A stretch of 36,916 nt of DNA from a virus. Positions 1 to 9,400 of the stretch are shown in pieces. The DNA lies in the IMG/VR virus record IMGVR_UViG_3300048121_001433, positions 1 to 36,916 of that record; one strand, given 5' to 3'. The first letter of the stretch is position 1; the number at the start of each line of letters is the position of its first letter. Under the pieces are notes generated by a model. It ran no database searches and was not told where the DNA came from. It saw only the letters and a program-made list of their open reading frames with translations. The position numbers and the translations under genes were made by a program.

Positions 1-332
1 AAATCGATATCTTTTTTGTAGAAATCTGCGTATCCTTTTCTACCAGTTAAAGATTCGTATCCTAATCTTACCCATTCCATCACTTGTTGTGCTCCACTTG
101 GAACGATTGGGTCATATAATGTAATTGTGATATCCTGCCATTCACCTTTACCTTGTAGTTTTCTATAAGTGTTGATGTGGTCTAACTTTACAGTTTCGAA
201 ATTGATAGATGGTCTAGCTGCAGTTTTTATCAAGTAAGATTGAATTCCATCAATCTCCATGATATACCTGTTCTTCATCTTCGGTTCGAAGTTGGTGAAC
301 ATCATTTCGTTAAATTCTAATACTTCTGCCAT
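1..332 (-). CDS. Tail tube protein, gp19-like (C-terminus outside window)
   Basis: The protein starts with ATG at 332, and about 110 residues are visible before the window ends. It begins MAEVLEFNEMMFTNFEPKMK and contains GEWQDITITLYDP (about residues 66-78), then a Gln/Met/Trp helix and a GRKGYADFYKKD stretch. This layout matches the T4 gp19 tail tube family: an N-terminal beta strand, a central 'W-D-T-T-YDP' strand, then a helix. The family polymerises as stacked hexameric rings inside the contracted sheath and forms the DNA channel. A good ribosome site (AGAGG, plus-strand 344-348) sits 11 nt before the start. The gene directly follows the sheath gene, as 18-19 do in T4-like phages. The family assignment is from memory of conserved motifs. 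Synteny with the sheath gene makes it very likely. Confidence 0.88.
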   Translation of the reverse strand, partial: MAEVLEFNEMMFTNFEPKMKNRYIMEIDGIQSYLIKTAARPSINFETVKLDHINTYRKLQGKGEWQDITITLYDPIVPSGAQQVMEWVRLGYESLTGRKGYADFYKKDID

Positions 333-352
333 TTTTTTATTTTCCTCTTTAT

Positions 353-368
353 ACTAATAAATATTAGT
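353..368. promoter_or_regulatory. Perfect inverted repeat before the tail tube gene
   Basis: ACTAATA-AA-TATTAGT on the plus strand contains the recurring TAAATAT core. It is located between the sheath stop and the tube ribosome site. Confidence 0.4.
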
Positions 369-384
369 TGTTCAAATTTTTATA

Positions 385-2679
385 TTATGCTGAGAATGAT
401 GCTCCAGTTGGTAAGATGTTGAAATCAATTACAATGAATTCAGCGGTCTTAGCAGGTTGTAGGAAAATCTGTCCAGCCAATATGTTTCTATCAACAACAT
501 CAGGTGTGTTGTTAGTCTCATCCATAACTACTTTAAATGCGTACAATCCTTGTCTTTGTTGGATACCTTCTAAGTAAGGTTGTACAGTGTTGATGAATCT
601 ACCTCTAGTCGATGCCGTATTTTGTTCGAATACTAAGAATCGAGATGTAGATGCCACAAATTTCTTAACGTTGATTAACAATCTTCTTACATTGATTCTA
701 TCTAATGCTGATGCTTTATCTTGCAACGTTTTTTGTCCAAATGCTACAATACCTTGTCCAGGGAAAGTTGCGATTGGATTTACTTTGTTTTCATATAAAG
801 TATCTCTTTCAGAGTGTGTTAATCTATTCAATACTGAAACTGCTCCAATAATACCTCCTCTATTTAAACCAGCAGGTGCGAACCATTCAGCTGCAATAGC
901 ATCATTCGCTGCGTACACAGCAGGTAATAGTACTGAAGGTGGTACTGAGATTAGTTTGTTAGTATTTGTATCTACTGTCTTAACCCAAGGATAATAAGAA
1001 CCTACATAGTTCGAATCAATTGAGTTAGCTTGAGTAGTAACTTGTGCGATTGTATCGTTTACTGAAGTTAAATCAGTAATATAGAATGCATCTTGTCTAG
1101 CTTCTACCATATCAATCACATCAGTAACAACTGCTGGGTGTAATCTTCTTATAATACCCGGTGTTGCTACCATATTAATATCATATTCATCAGCGTTTGA
1201 AATTGCGTTAACAGCTTTAGCGTATGCAACTGAACCACTAGCAGTAGAATCAGTTAAAGCTAAACCTTGCGAATTTCCAGCTGAAATGTTTGAACCTAAA
1301 GCGATTTCTCTATTCGGGCTCATTCCATCAAATCCTCCTTGGAATCCTAATGAGAATTGTCTCTTAATCATATCAGCGGTTGCTGAACCAGTCATTTCTA
1401 ATGATAATCCAACTCCACTTACATTTCCATCAAATCCAAAAGCTAAGTTAGAACCAACTCCTACACTTTCAGGTAGAGGTTTCATATAGTTAGCGTTATC
1501 ATCTTTTATACCAATTGATTCAAAATCAAATCCAGCATAATATTGTGGGTTACCACTTGTGTTAGCGATTGAACCAGTTTGATAAACAGCTACTGGAACA
1601 ATAGTTTCATCAGTTGCTTTAATTGGATTAGAGTATGCTCCATGTCCAAATGGTGCAGCAGATACAGGGTAAGAACCTTGCTCTCCTACTTTTACTCTAA
1701 TATACTTAGAGTTGTTTATCCAATCACCATTTTCAGTAATTTTACCATTTGAATCAATAGTATTCCATCTATCACCAATTACTCTTGCAATATAGTTTGG
1801 AGATGATGGGTCTAAGTTTACATTACTAAATGTTTCTAATACTACTTTTCTTTTATCAGTATCATTATAAGAACGAACAGTTACACTAAATACTGAGTAA
1901 TCAGTTCCTCCATCTTCACCTGCTGCCTTAACACCAGATATAGAAATCTTAAATCTTTTGTTTTCACCATTACCATGTCCTAAAGTATAGAACTTAAATA
2001 GGTCATATCTTTCACCGGAGATTAGTTGTGATTTTACATATGGTGTTGCTGCCGTACTAGCATCGTAAGTAAAGTTCTGAGTTGGTAGTGCAACTGCTTC
2101 TACTACATTTTTATCTTCGATTCCATCAAATGCATTCTTAAAGTAAGTATAAGTGTATGCATCTTTAGAACCTCTTGCATTAGAACCAAATACATCAGTT
2201 ACATCATTGTTATCAGTTGATAATAAAGAAGAAGATACTTCTCCAATACCACTACCACTAACAACAAATGAACCTGTTGCATTTCCATCAGATATGGTAA
2301 ATCCACTAAATCCAACTTCTTCATCACCATTATGAGTAGAGTGAAGAGTTGAAATTAATTTCAATCCAGCTGAACCAGTTACTGCAATACCAATAGGGTT
2401 TGCTTGGTTATAACCACCTACTCCTGCTACTCTTACAATAGTTGCCGTACCTGCTTCTCTAAGATAGTTTTGTACTGCATATTCTGTGTAATAAGTACCA
2501 TCAGGAGTACCAAATTTATCCTCAAACTCACTCTGAGTTCTAACGATTGTGGGAACAAACGCTGGCCCTTGTTTGAAAGGTCCAATAAACGCTGCTCCTA
2601 TTTCTCCAACCCCTTGTGCTAGGAATGATAAATCATTCTCTCTTGTGAATACACCGGGTGATACAATTCTTTCTGCCAT
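385..2679 (-). CDS. Contractile tail sheath protein, gp18-like
   Basis: This 764-residue protein begins MAERIVSPGVFTRENDLSFL, the hallmark N-terminus of T4-like sheath proteins (SPGVFTRE-D). It continues with AAFIGPFKQGPAF and YAVQNYLREAGTATIVRVAG (about residues 30-85). The C-terminal third carries the other conserved sheath elements: LNRGGI, a VNPIATFPGQGIVAFGQKTL stretch, LDRINVRRLL, FLVFEQNT, and the final ILAGQIFLQPAKTAEFIVID block. Sheath subunits wrap the tube as hexameric rings and contract to drive the tube through the cell envelope. T4 gp18 is about 660 residues, so this copy is longer. The extra length appears to lie in the surface-exposed middle (about residues 100-480), which is rich in Gly, Ser and Thr. 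GGAG at plus-strand 2685-2688 is a clear ribosome site. The tail tube gene follows after a 52-nt gap. Confidence 0.96.
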   Translation of the reverse strand: MAERIVSPGVFTRENDLSFLAQGVGEIGAAFIGPFKQGPAFVPTIVRTQSEFEDKFGTPDGTYYTEYAVQNYLREAGTATIVRVAGVGGYNQANPIGIAVTGSAGLKLISTLHSTHNGDEEVGFSGFTISDGNATGSFVVSGSGIGEVSSSLLSTDNNDVTDVFGSNARGSKDAYTYTYFKNAFDGIEDKNVVEAVALPTQNFTYDASTAATPYVKSQLISGERYDLFKFYTLGHGNGENKRFKISISGVKAAGEDGGTDYSVFSVTVRSYNDTDKRKVVLETFSNVNLDPSSPNYIARVIGDRWNTIDSNGKITENGDWINNSKYIRVKVGEQGSYPVSAAPFGHGAYSNPIKATDETIVPVAVYQTGSIANTSGNPQYYAGFDFESIGIKDDNANYMKPLPESVGVGSNLAFGFDGNVSGVGLSLEMTGSATADMIKRQFSLGFQGGFDGMSPNREIALGSNISAGNSQGLALTDSTASGSVAYAKAVNAISNADEYDINMVATPGIIRRLHPAVVTDVIDMVEARQDAFYITDLTSVNDTIAQVTTQANSIDSNYVGSYYPWVKTVDTNTNKLISVPPSVLLPAVYAANDAIAAEWFAPAGLNRGGIIGAVSVLNRLTHSERDTLYENKVNPIATFPGQGIVAFGQKTLQDKASALDRINVRRLLINVKKFVASTSRFLVFEQNTASTRGRFINTVQPYLEGIQQRQGLYAFKVVMDETNNTPDVVDRNILAGQIFLQPAKTAEFIVIDFNILPTGASFSA

Positions 2680-2706
2680 ATTATCTCCGTATTATTTAAT
2701 AAACAA

Positions 2707-2737
2707 TTTAGTTATTACTATTATAAATATAACTAAA
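2707..2737. promoter_or_regulatory. Shared intergenic AT motif inside a 9-bp inverted repeat before the sheath gene
   Basis: TTTAGTTAT (2707-2715) is the exact reverse complement of ATAACTAAA (2729-2737), with a 13-nt loop. The 15-nt motif TATAAATATAACTAA occupies 2722-2736. It is the same motif as in the preceding gene gap. Confidence 0.45.
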
Positions 2738-2753
2738 AGTTTGAAACCAACAA

Positions 2754-3134
2754 TTAAACTTCAGGTGTTGGAGTTACTGAACCTGTTGACCAAGGTAAGT
2801 CTCCTTCTCCTATTTCTTCAGTAGCATCATCAACTTCATCAATCTTATTTTGGATTTGTTCTGAGATGTGGTCCCAGTATCCTGATGATGGATGTGTTAC
2901 TGAAGCTGAAGCCCATCCTGCTACTAACTCTTCAGTTAATTCTCCGAAAGCTACAAATTCATCAGCTGAACCCGAATCAAAATCAATTGGAGTTGCTCCT
3001 ATAAATCTACCTTCAGTACCAGTAGTACCTTCAGTTCCAGTACATGTCCATCTAACGTGTAAAATTACGTTATCGTAAGAACCTACTGTTTTTTTAGTCA
3101 TTTGGGTTACACCCCAAGAATAAGTTACTGCCAT
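2754..3134 (-). CDS. Small conserved phage protein, 126 aa, cyanophage-type structural or accessory protein
   Basis: The reading frame is open further upstream to 3194, but the ATG at 3134 is preferred. It gives MAVTYSWGVTQMTKK and has AAGGA 7 nt before it, while the upstream extension lies in an AT-rich leader containing a hairpin. The 126-residue product has an N-terminal beta region (SWGVTQM...NVILHVRWTCTGTEG), then GRFIGATPIDF, EFVAFGELTEELVAGW (about 59-74) and a short acidic helix ending in a TPTPEV tail. From memory, small proteins of this pattern (GTFSGATPF...FVAFEDLTEE.V..W) are common in T4-like cyanophages and are listed as a domain of unknown function. That match was not checked. 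It is immediately upstream of the sheath gene, so a structural or tail-assembly role is plausible. The exact function is unknown. Confidence 0.8.
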   Translation of the reverse strand: MAVTYSWGVTQMTKKTVGSYDNVILHVRWTCTGTEGTTGTEGRFIGATPIDFDSGSADEFVAFGELTEELVAGWASASVTHPSSGYWDHISEQIQNKIDEVDDATEEIGEGDLPWSTGSVTPTPEV

Positions 3135-3141
3135 TTTATTT

Positions 3142-3146
3142 TCCTT
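3142..3146 (-). promoter_or_regulatory. Ribosome binding site deciding the 126-aa start
   Basis: AAGGA on the minus strand lies 7 nt before the ATG at 3134. It supports this start over the in-frame ATG at 3194, which would put the hairpin inside the coding region. Confidence 0.75.
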
Positions 3147-3162
3147 TTTATATATATAAGTA

Positions 3163-3199
3163 TATAGGTTGTTCCCCAAACGGAAAACAATCACCTATA
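3163..3199 (-). promoter_or_regulatory. Intergenic RNA hairpin between the 80-aa and 126-aa genes
   Basis: Read on the minus strand, TATAGG at the 5' side pairs with CCTATA at the 3' side. After a 3-nt bulge, TTGTTTTCC pairs with GGGGAACAA (two G-U pairs) around a GTTT loop. It lies about 30 nt before the ATG at 3134. No T-run follows directly, so it is not a standard terminator. Candidates are a transcript-end stabiliser, a processing site or a translation control element. Confidence 0.55.
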
Positions 3200-3218
3200 A
3201 ATATAACTAATTTTAGTT
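3196..3218. promoter_or_regulatory. Shared intergenic AT motif with inverted repeat
   Basis: The plus strand reads TATAAATATAACTAA at 3196-3210, identical to 2722-2736 before the sheath gene. AACTAA-TT-TTAGTT (3205-3218) is an inverted repeat. TATAAATA resembles the T4 late promoter core, but it is in the orientation opposite to the genes, so its role is uncertain. Confidence 0.4.
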
Positions 3219-3229
3219 AAACACAAATA

Positions 3230-3472
3230 TTAAGATATACTTCCAGATGTTTCTACAAAACTACTTGATACTTCTGACCAAATCGTTTGAATAAATGTAG
3301 ATTCACTTACATACAAATGTGCTTCATTATCAAATTGATAAAAAGTACTTGTATGATTTCTGTTAATCTCCACCCCATCTTCAATAAATGATATTCTTTT
3401 TATTACCTCAAGATGTGGTGTATTGACATTAATTTCTAATTTGTTTAAAACTATTTCTTTTTCTATTGCCAT
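3230..3472 (-). CDS. Small conserved phage protein of unknown function, 80 aa
   Basis: The product is 80 residues, starting MAIEKEIVLNKLEIN, with the central segment IKRISFIEDGVEINRNHTSTFY (about residues 25-46). It ends in a Ser/Thr-rich tail. No membrane segment or catalytic motif is visible. From memory, short phage proteins with a 'KE-V-K-E ... V-K---I-EDG-EI-----R' pattern often sit beside tail fibre genes, and their function is unsettled. The start is only 4 nt after the stop of the 3273-residue fibre gene and has no clear ribosome site, which suggests translational coupling to that gene. A 95-nt gap with a hairpin follows. The reading frame is supported by position and composition. No function can be assigned. 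Confidence 0.72.
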   Translation of the reverse strand: MAIEKEIVLNKLEINVNTPHLEVIKRISFIEDGVEINRNHTSTFYQFDNEAHLYVSESTFIQTIWSEVSSSFVETSGSIS

Positions 3473-3476
3473 TTTA

Positions 3477-6400
3477 TTATTTGTTTAATAATTCTTTCAT
3501 CATCTCTTTCATTTCTGAGAGTTCTGATTTTAAATATTCAATTTCTTCTTTTTGTGATTTAACTATATCGTTTTGTTCATTCACTGCGTTAATTAATAAA
3601 GGAGTTAACTTATCATATTGAATTGTCATATAATCATACCCCAATTGTTCTGCAAGAGGTGCTGGTTTAACAATCTCAGGAAGAACTTCTTTAACATCTT
3701 GTGCGGATACACCTATTTGTAGTTCAGTTCCTTCATATCCAATTGCATTAGCTTCTTTATTATTTCTATAATAGAAACCATTTAATTTACCAATTTTATC
3801 AAGAGCATTTTCAATATCACCTTCCTTATCCTTCAATCTCATATCAGAATAGTAAGCGATTATATCAGATGATGAACGCATTGAACCAATAACATATGCA
3901 CCATATGATTCAGTTCTTATTTTTTCAGCACCATTATAGTATAATCTTACTCTATCGTTTCGATAGTTAAGCATGTGCCATTCGTTATTTACATCATTGT
4001 AAATACCATTAGCAGAACTCATATCGTGCATAAACACAATTCTACCACCAATAGACCATCCTTCGTATCCACCTACATCCGAACCATAAGTTGCAACAGT
4101 ACCATACTGTCCACCTTCATCTCTTACAGCACGTAATCCACATCCTCTATCTTGGAAGTAAAGACCTGATGAACTTCTAGCTCTAAACCAGTTGTTTACA
4201 TATATACTACTTTGATTTGATGTTGATGCTGGGTCTACATAGTATCCAGTATTATTTGAATCGTAATATCTACCAGCATACATTGAACCACCATTACTAC
4301 TATTCTCATCAAGAACAGGAATAGTTCTCCAACTTCTCCATCCACTCCAAGAACTTCTGAATCTCAAGTTAGTAATTGGTCCACCAACCATCTGCCATCC
4401 GTAACCACCAGTGTTCGAACTACGATAATGGAATGCCTGCATTCCTACCCAGTGAGATGTACCTGAAGGTTGGTTACCTGGATTACTCCAAGAATCAATG
4501 AAACCAGAACCCCAAGTTGAAACAACGTTCATATCTTGTCTACCCCATCCAAATGCACCAGTCCAATAGTTAGTATCACTGGTTTGACGAGGTCTAGCTC
4601 TATAATATTCACCACTATTTCTTGTATGACCCGGCTGACCTATGTAAGCCATCGTTCTATTACTCACACCTTCGAATCTCGTAGAGTGTGCAGATGCACC
4701 ATCGAAATAATAACCAGTATTATTTGAATCATAAATAATTGGTGCTCTTAATGAAGAACCTGCTTGTAGGTTGTAGTTAACATATACGTTATTTGTACCT
4801 AATGGGTCAGTAGAGTTGTTAACAGACATCACCTGCGTTGCCATATTGTAATCGTTGTAGAAACGCATACCATTGTAAGATGCGTTTGCTCCAAACTTAA
4901 TACCAGTATGGAATGCGATTCTTAAATCAGGATATCTATAAGACCATCCACCACCTTCTCTATAAATAGCGTATGCAGTACTTCTACCAGATGAGAAATA
5001 CATACCAAATTGATGGTCTGTAGATACATCATATCTATTACTAAGGTAATTTGCTCTTGTTACATTGGTAATTGTTGTAGATGCAAAATCACCATAATAA
5101 CCAGTGTTGTTATTATCATAGAAAAGTGGACTTCTTACATCAGAATTATGTCTAAAGTAATCTGAGTTTAATCTCGCTACTTCATTATTTGAACCAGTAC
5201 CAAATATTGTTGTTCCACCATCATAGTAGTTAATATATGTAGTATATCCACTAGCTGAATCTAAGTGTAAGTTACCATTTGTAGTTACTACCGATGCAAT
5301 CGATGAATTGTTTACGAATTCTCTACCATTACCACCGACTTGTAAGTATCTTCCCCAACTATTGTTTGGTCCAATATAAATTCTTCCTCTAAATCTTGCA
5401 GCTTGTCCAGTTGAATTAGGGTCTACATAATATCCAGTATCATTTGAATCATAGAAAAGTGGTGCTCTATAAGAACCTCGCGCTTGTACATATCCACTTT
5501 GAGTTCTTTGTTCCCAAGTACCATTGTATCTTAGTTCCACATATGAGTTTCTATACATTAATATAGCCCACTCATTTTCATAATCATTATAGATACCAGC
5601 TGCGTTTGAATGGTCGTGCATAAACACCCATCCACCATTAATAGAGTATCCACCCCATCCACCTCTAGTAGAATGAGTTCTAACAGTACCATAGTTACCA
5701 CCTACTGTATCTCTACCAACACTAAATTCTAATGAACTACCATCAGTATAGAAATAAGTACCATTATCATTTTGGTGTCTGATTGCCCAACTTCCACCTT
5801 GGTCTAAGAAACCAATTTCATTTGAGTTAGTTGCGTAAACATATCCTCTAGCATTGTTACCAGATGTTGTGAATAAAATTTGTGATGTAGAAGAACCAGA
5901 ATATGCTCTCCAACGAGATGATGAATCAGAATACCAATGCATTCCAGTTGATTGGTTATATAAACCTTCACCACTATTATCATTTCTGAACCAGTTTCTT
6001 GCATAGATTTCAGTTGCTCTTAAACCACTATTAAGATTTGAGAAAGATGCAGGGTCTACATAATATCCAGTATTTGATGAATCATAAAAGATTGGAGACC
6101 TCATATCTGAGTAGTGATATGCGTAATCAGAGTTTACTCTAAACATTTCACTACCACCTCTTAACACTCTTATTGCATAGTTGTTAGTTGATGCCATTCT
6201 AAGGTCAATACCATAATCATCATCACCAGTTAAGATAATACCCCAGTCATTATTATTTGGTTTATCTAACCATAATAGTGCATCATCACCAGAAGCTTGA
6301 TTATCAATACCACTCAATCGTAAACCACTCATTCTAGAATTATTTCGAGGGTTTACATAGAATCCAGTATCATTTCTATCATACATGATATTTGGTCGAA

Positions 6401-9400
6401 TATCATTAAAGTACGATGTACTAGCAAAGTTACCATAGTATGATGTATTATTTCTATCATAGTAAATATCTGCTCTTACATCATTTAAATAAGATGTAGA
6501 GGCTGGGTCTAAGTAGAAACTATTACTATTGGAATCATAAAATCTTTGTGCGTACATGTATTCTCCAGCATATACACTTTGACCACTATAAATGTTTCTG
6601 TTAGTAGCAAGACCTGGATATGAATCAGGTACTACTTCACATGCTGTTGTTGAACCAGGATTTCCTGTTCCTGATGTTGTTAATGACCAACCAGGAGATT
6701 GGAAGTTATTTGTTATTGCGTAATATAATGTACCAGAAGTTCTTATATAAATTTGTAAGTAATGAGTATCATATGTACCACTTTTTCTAATTCTAATGTT
6801 ATTAAAAATACCATTAGAACTATACCAAGATTTACCTAACATAGTAATTGTACCTTGTTGACCATAAGAAATACCAGCAGTAAATGACATCGAACCATGT
6901 CTACTACTATTAGTATCCCACACATTGAAGGTAGCATATTGTCTACCACTTCCCGTAGCAATAGTTACCCATTGTCCTGCACTTACACTTCTTGATGCGG
7001 TATCTGCTATTTCAAATCCATCAACAATTATTTCATTTGCGTTTATTGAATTTAATCTAGATGTACCATTAGGGTCTGAATAATATCCTGTATTATTGGA
7101 ATCATACATTATAGGTGTTCTTACATTTGCAGTAAAGTTACCTACTTCTGCCGTAAGTTGTGCATTATTAGCACCAGTATCACCATAAAATACAAATTCT
7201 GCACCAGTTCCATTTGGATTAGCATCAGATACTCTAATTTCAGCATCAAATGATGTGTTGATGAATCCAATTCTATTACCTGTTAAAGTAAGAGTATTAA
7301 AATTAGATTGAGATGCTGGATTTGCGTAGAATCCAGTGTTATTTACATCATAGAAAATTGGTGCTCTATTTGAACTTCTTGTATATGCATCACCAGCTTG
7401 ATTTACATACCATTGTCTTGTACCTTGTCCACCAGAACTACCAGCACTACCAGTTGTTGTCCATGCTTCAACGTGTCCACTATTTACATCGAATCTTACA
7501 TATGCACCATAAGGGTTACTATTAGTCTGTCTACCATAATATTGTCCACTATAATTAATGTTACCACCAATACCTGTGTTATCATAAGTGATACCTGGCT
7601 CAGATGCCCAAAGTGTTAAATGAGCATCGTAAATATCATTACCATTATTGTAGTGTAATTGAATTCGAGTATCACCATGTCCACCTTCAACATAAAGATG
7701 ATGTAATCTAGTATCAGATGATGGTTTTACATAATATCCTGTATTATTGAAATCATAATAAATTGGATAGTATGCATAATCATTAGTATCGTATGCCGAA
7801 ATACCACCATCAGTTCTTAATTGTCTATTGAAGTAGAATAATCCTCTATCGGTTTGGAAATGTGCGTATGAACTATTCATTGGCCCCATATCAACATATC
7901 CATAGTTGGTTCTCATTCTTAGAGAATTACCACCACCTTCTTCTAACTGAGTATTTGAATCATTAATTTGATATTCACCATAAACCCTAACACCTGTTGA
8001 TATAGTTCTTAACCTTTCTGCTCCATCTTCGAATAATTGTAGATAAGGACGAGAAGTATCAGTAATTAAGTAAAAAAGTGCATGGTTTGTTCCTTCATTA
8101 TCTTCACCTTGGAAGTAGAAATCACCTTCACCATGATTATAATTTTTAAAATAGTGGTTTGACCCATCATGCCAAATTCTTAAATCCGAACCATTACCAA
8201 ATCTTAAAGTTTGGTTGTCTTGGAATTCCATATTGGCGTAAATCTCAATAGGGTCATTAGAATCAGCATCAATATATCCTCTAATATCTAATTGTCCATT
8301 TACTTGAACATTATTCATTACAGATGTTGATGCAAAATCACCATAGTAAGCAGTGTTATCACTATCGTAATAACGAGGTGCGTACATATCTTGTGCGTTT
8401 GTTGTAGTTCCACCAATTGGTACAGCTCTCATTGTTACCGTTACCTTCTTAGAAGATGAAGGTTCGGTTGAATTACTAATATTTGTTACTCTATTTCTTG
8501 CACTTCCACCAGCATCCCTTACTCTTACTTCAAATGAATTCCAATAAGATACTCTTGGCCACCAGAATGCAAGTGTACCACCATTATCAAATACCTTCAT
8601 TGTAGAGAATCCAGCTTTACCTAAATGTAAACCAGAATGGTTGATAATAGTGTTAGCATATAGATAACCCTGTACCATAAAGTTAAATGGTGAGTCTGCT
8701 GAATAACTTTTACCAGTTGCTTCTAATACAAACGATGCTCCGTTTGTAGTATTTGATGTAATATCAGTTTGTACTAATGTACCAGATGTAAAATCAGAAC
8801 CAGAATGTTTTTTATGTATGAATTCACTACCATATGTGTTTTCTGCATGATATAATCTAGAAGTTGAAGCAAAATTACCATAATAAGCAGTATCATTTGA
8901 ATCATAGAATATTGGTGCTCTTTTAGAAGTTTCGGAGTATGAATTACCACTACTATCGAAATAAGTTCTGTTTGAACTACCTCCACCTGGTCTTAGTTCT
9001 AAATTACCACCATTATATGATGCAATATCCCAAGAAACTGCTCCATTATCTTGCAATCTTATATAAGACCAATTATTATTAGAATCCAAATCTATTCTAG
9101 CATATGATGCACTATCAACTCTAAATCCATCTGCTCTAGTAGTTCTTACTTGACCTAATGTTTGAAAAGATACTCCTGTTGTATTAGGGTCTACATAAGT
9201 TCCAGTATTATTAGAATCATAAAATATTGGTGCTCTTGATGAACCTGCAGCTTCTACATTACCACTTGAGTCTACTAACATTCTCCAACTACCCCAACCA
9301 CCATTTCTATATCCTCGATTAGATGTAATAGCGTAAGAATCTGAAGTTTGGTAATAACCACTTGTCCAAGTTTGTGAAGTTAGTGGTGATGAGAATAATA

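Noticed and set aside
2722-2729. TATAAATA as a T4-type late promoter for the structural genes.
   Set aside because: It matches the core, but on the plus strand, opposite to every gene. No clear copy in the correct orientation was found in the gaps, so it is not called as a promoter.
3135-3194. An upstream start at 3194 for the 126-aa gene (146 aa).
   Set aside because: The extra 20 codons cover the hairpin and AT-rich leader, and there is no ribosome site before 3194. AAGGA sits correctly before 3134.
3163-3199. The hairpin as a classic rho-independent terminator.
   Set aside because: No T-run follows the stem in the transcript direction, and the stem contains several A-U and G-U pairs. It is kept only as a structural element.
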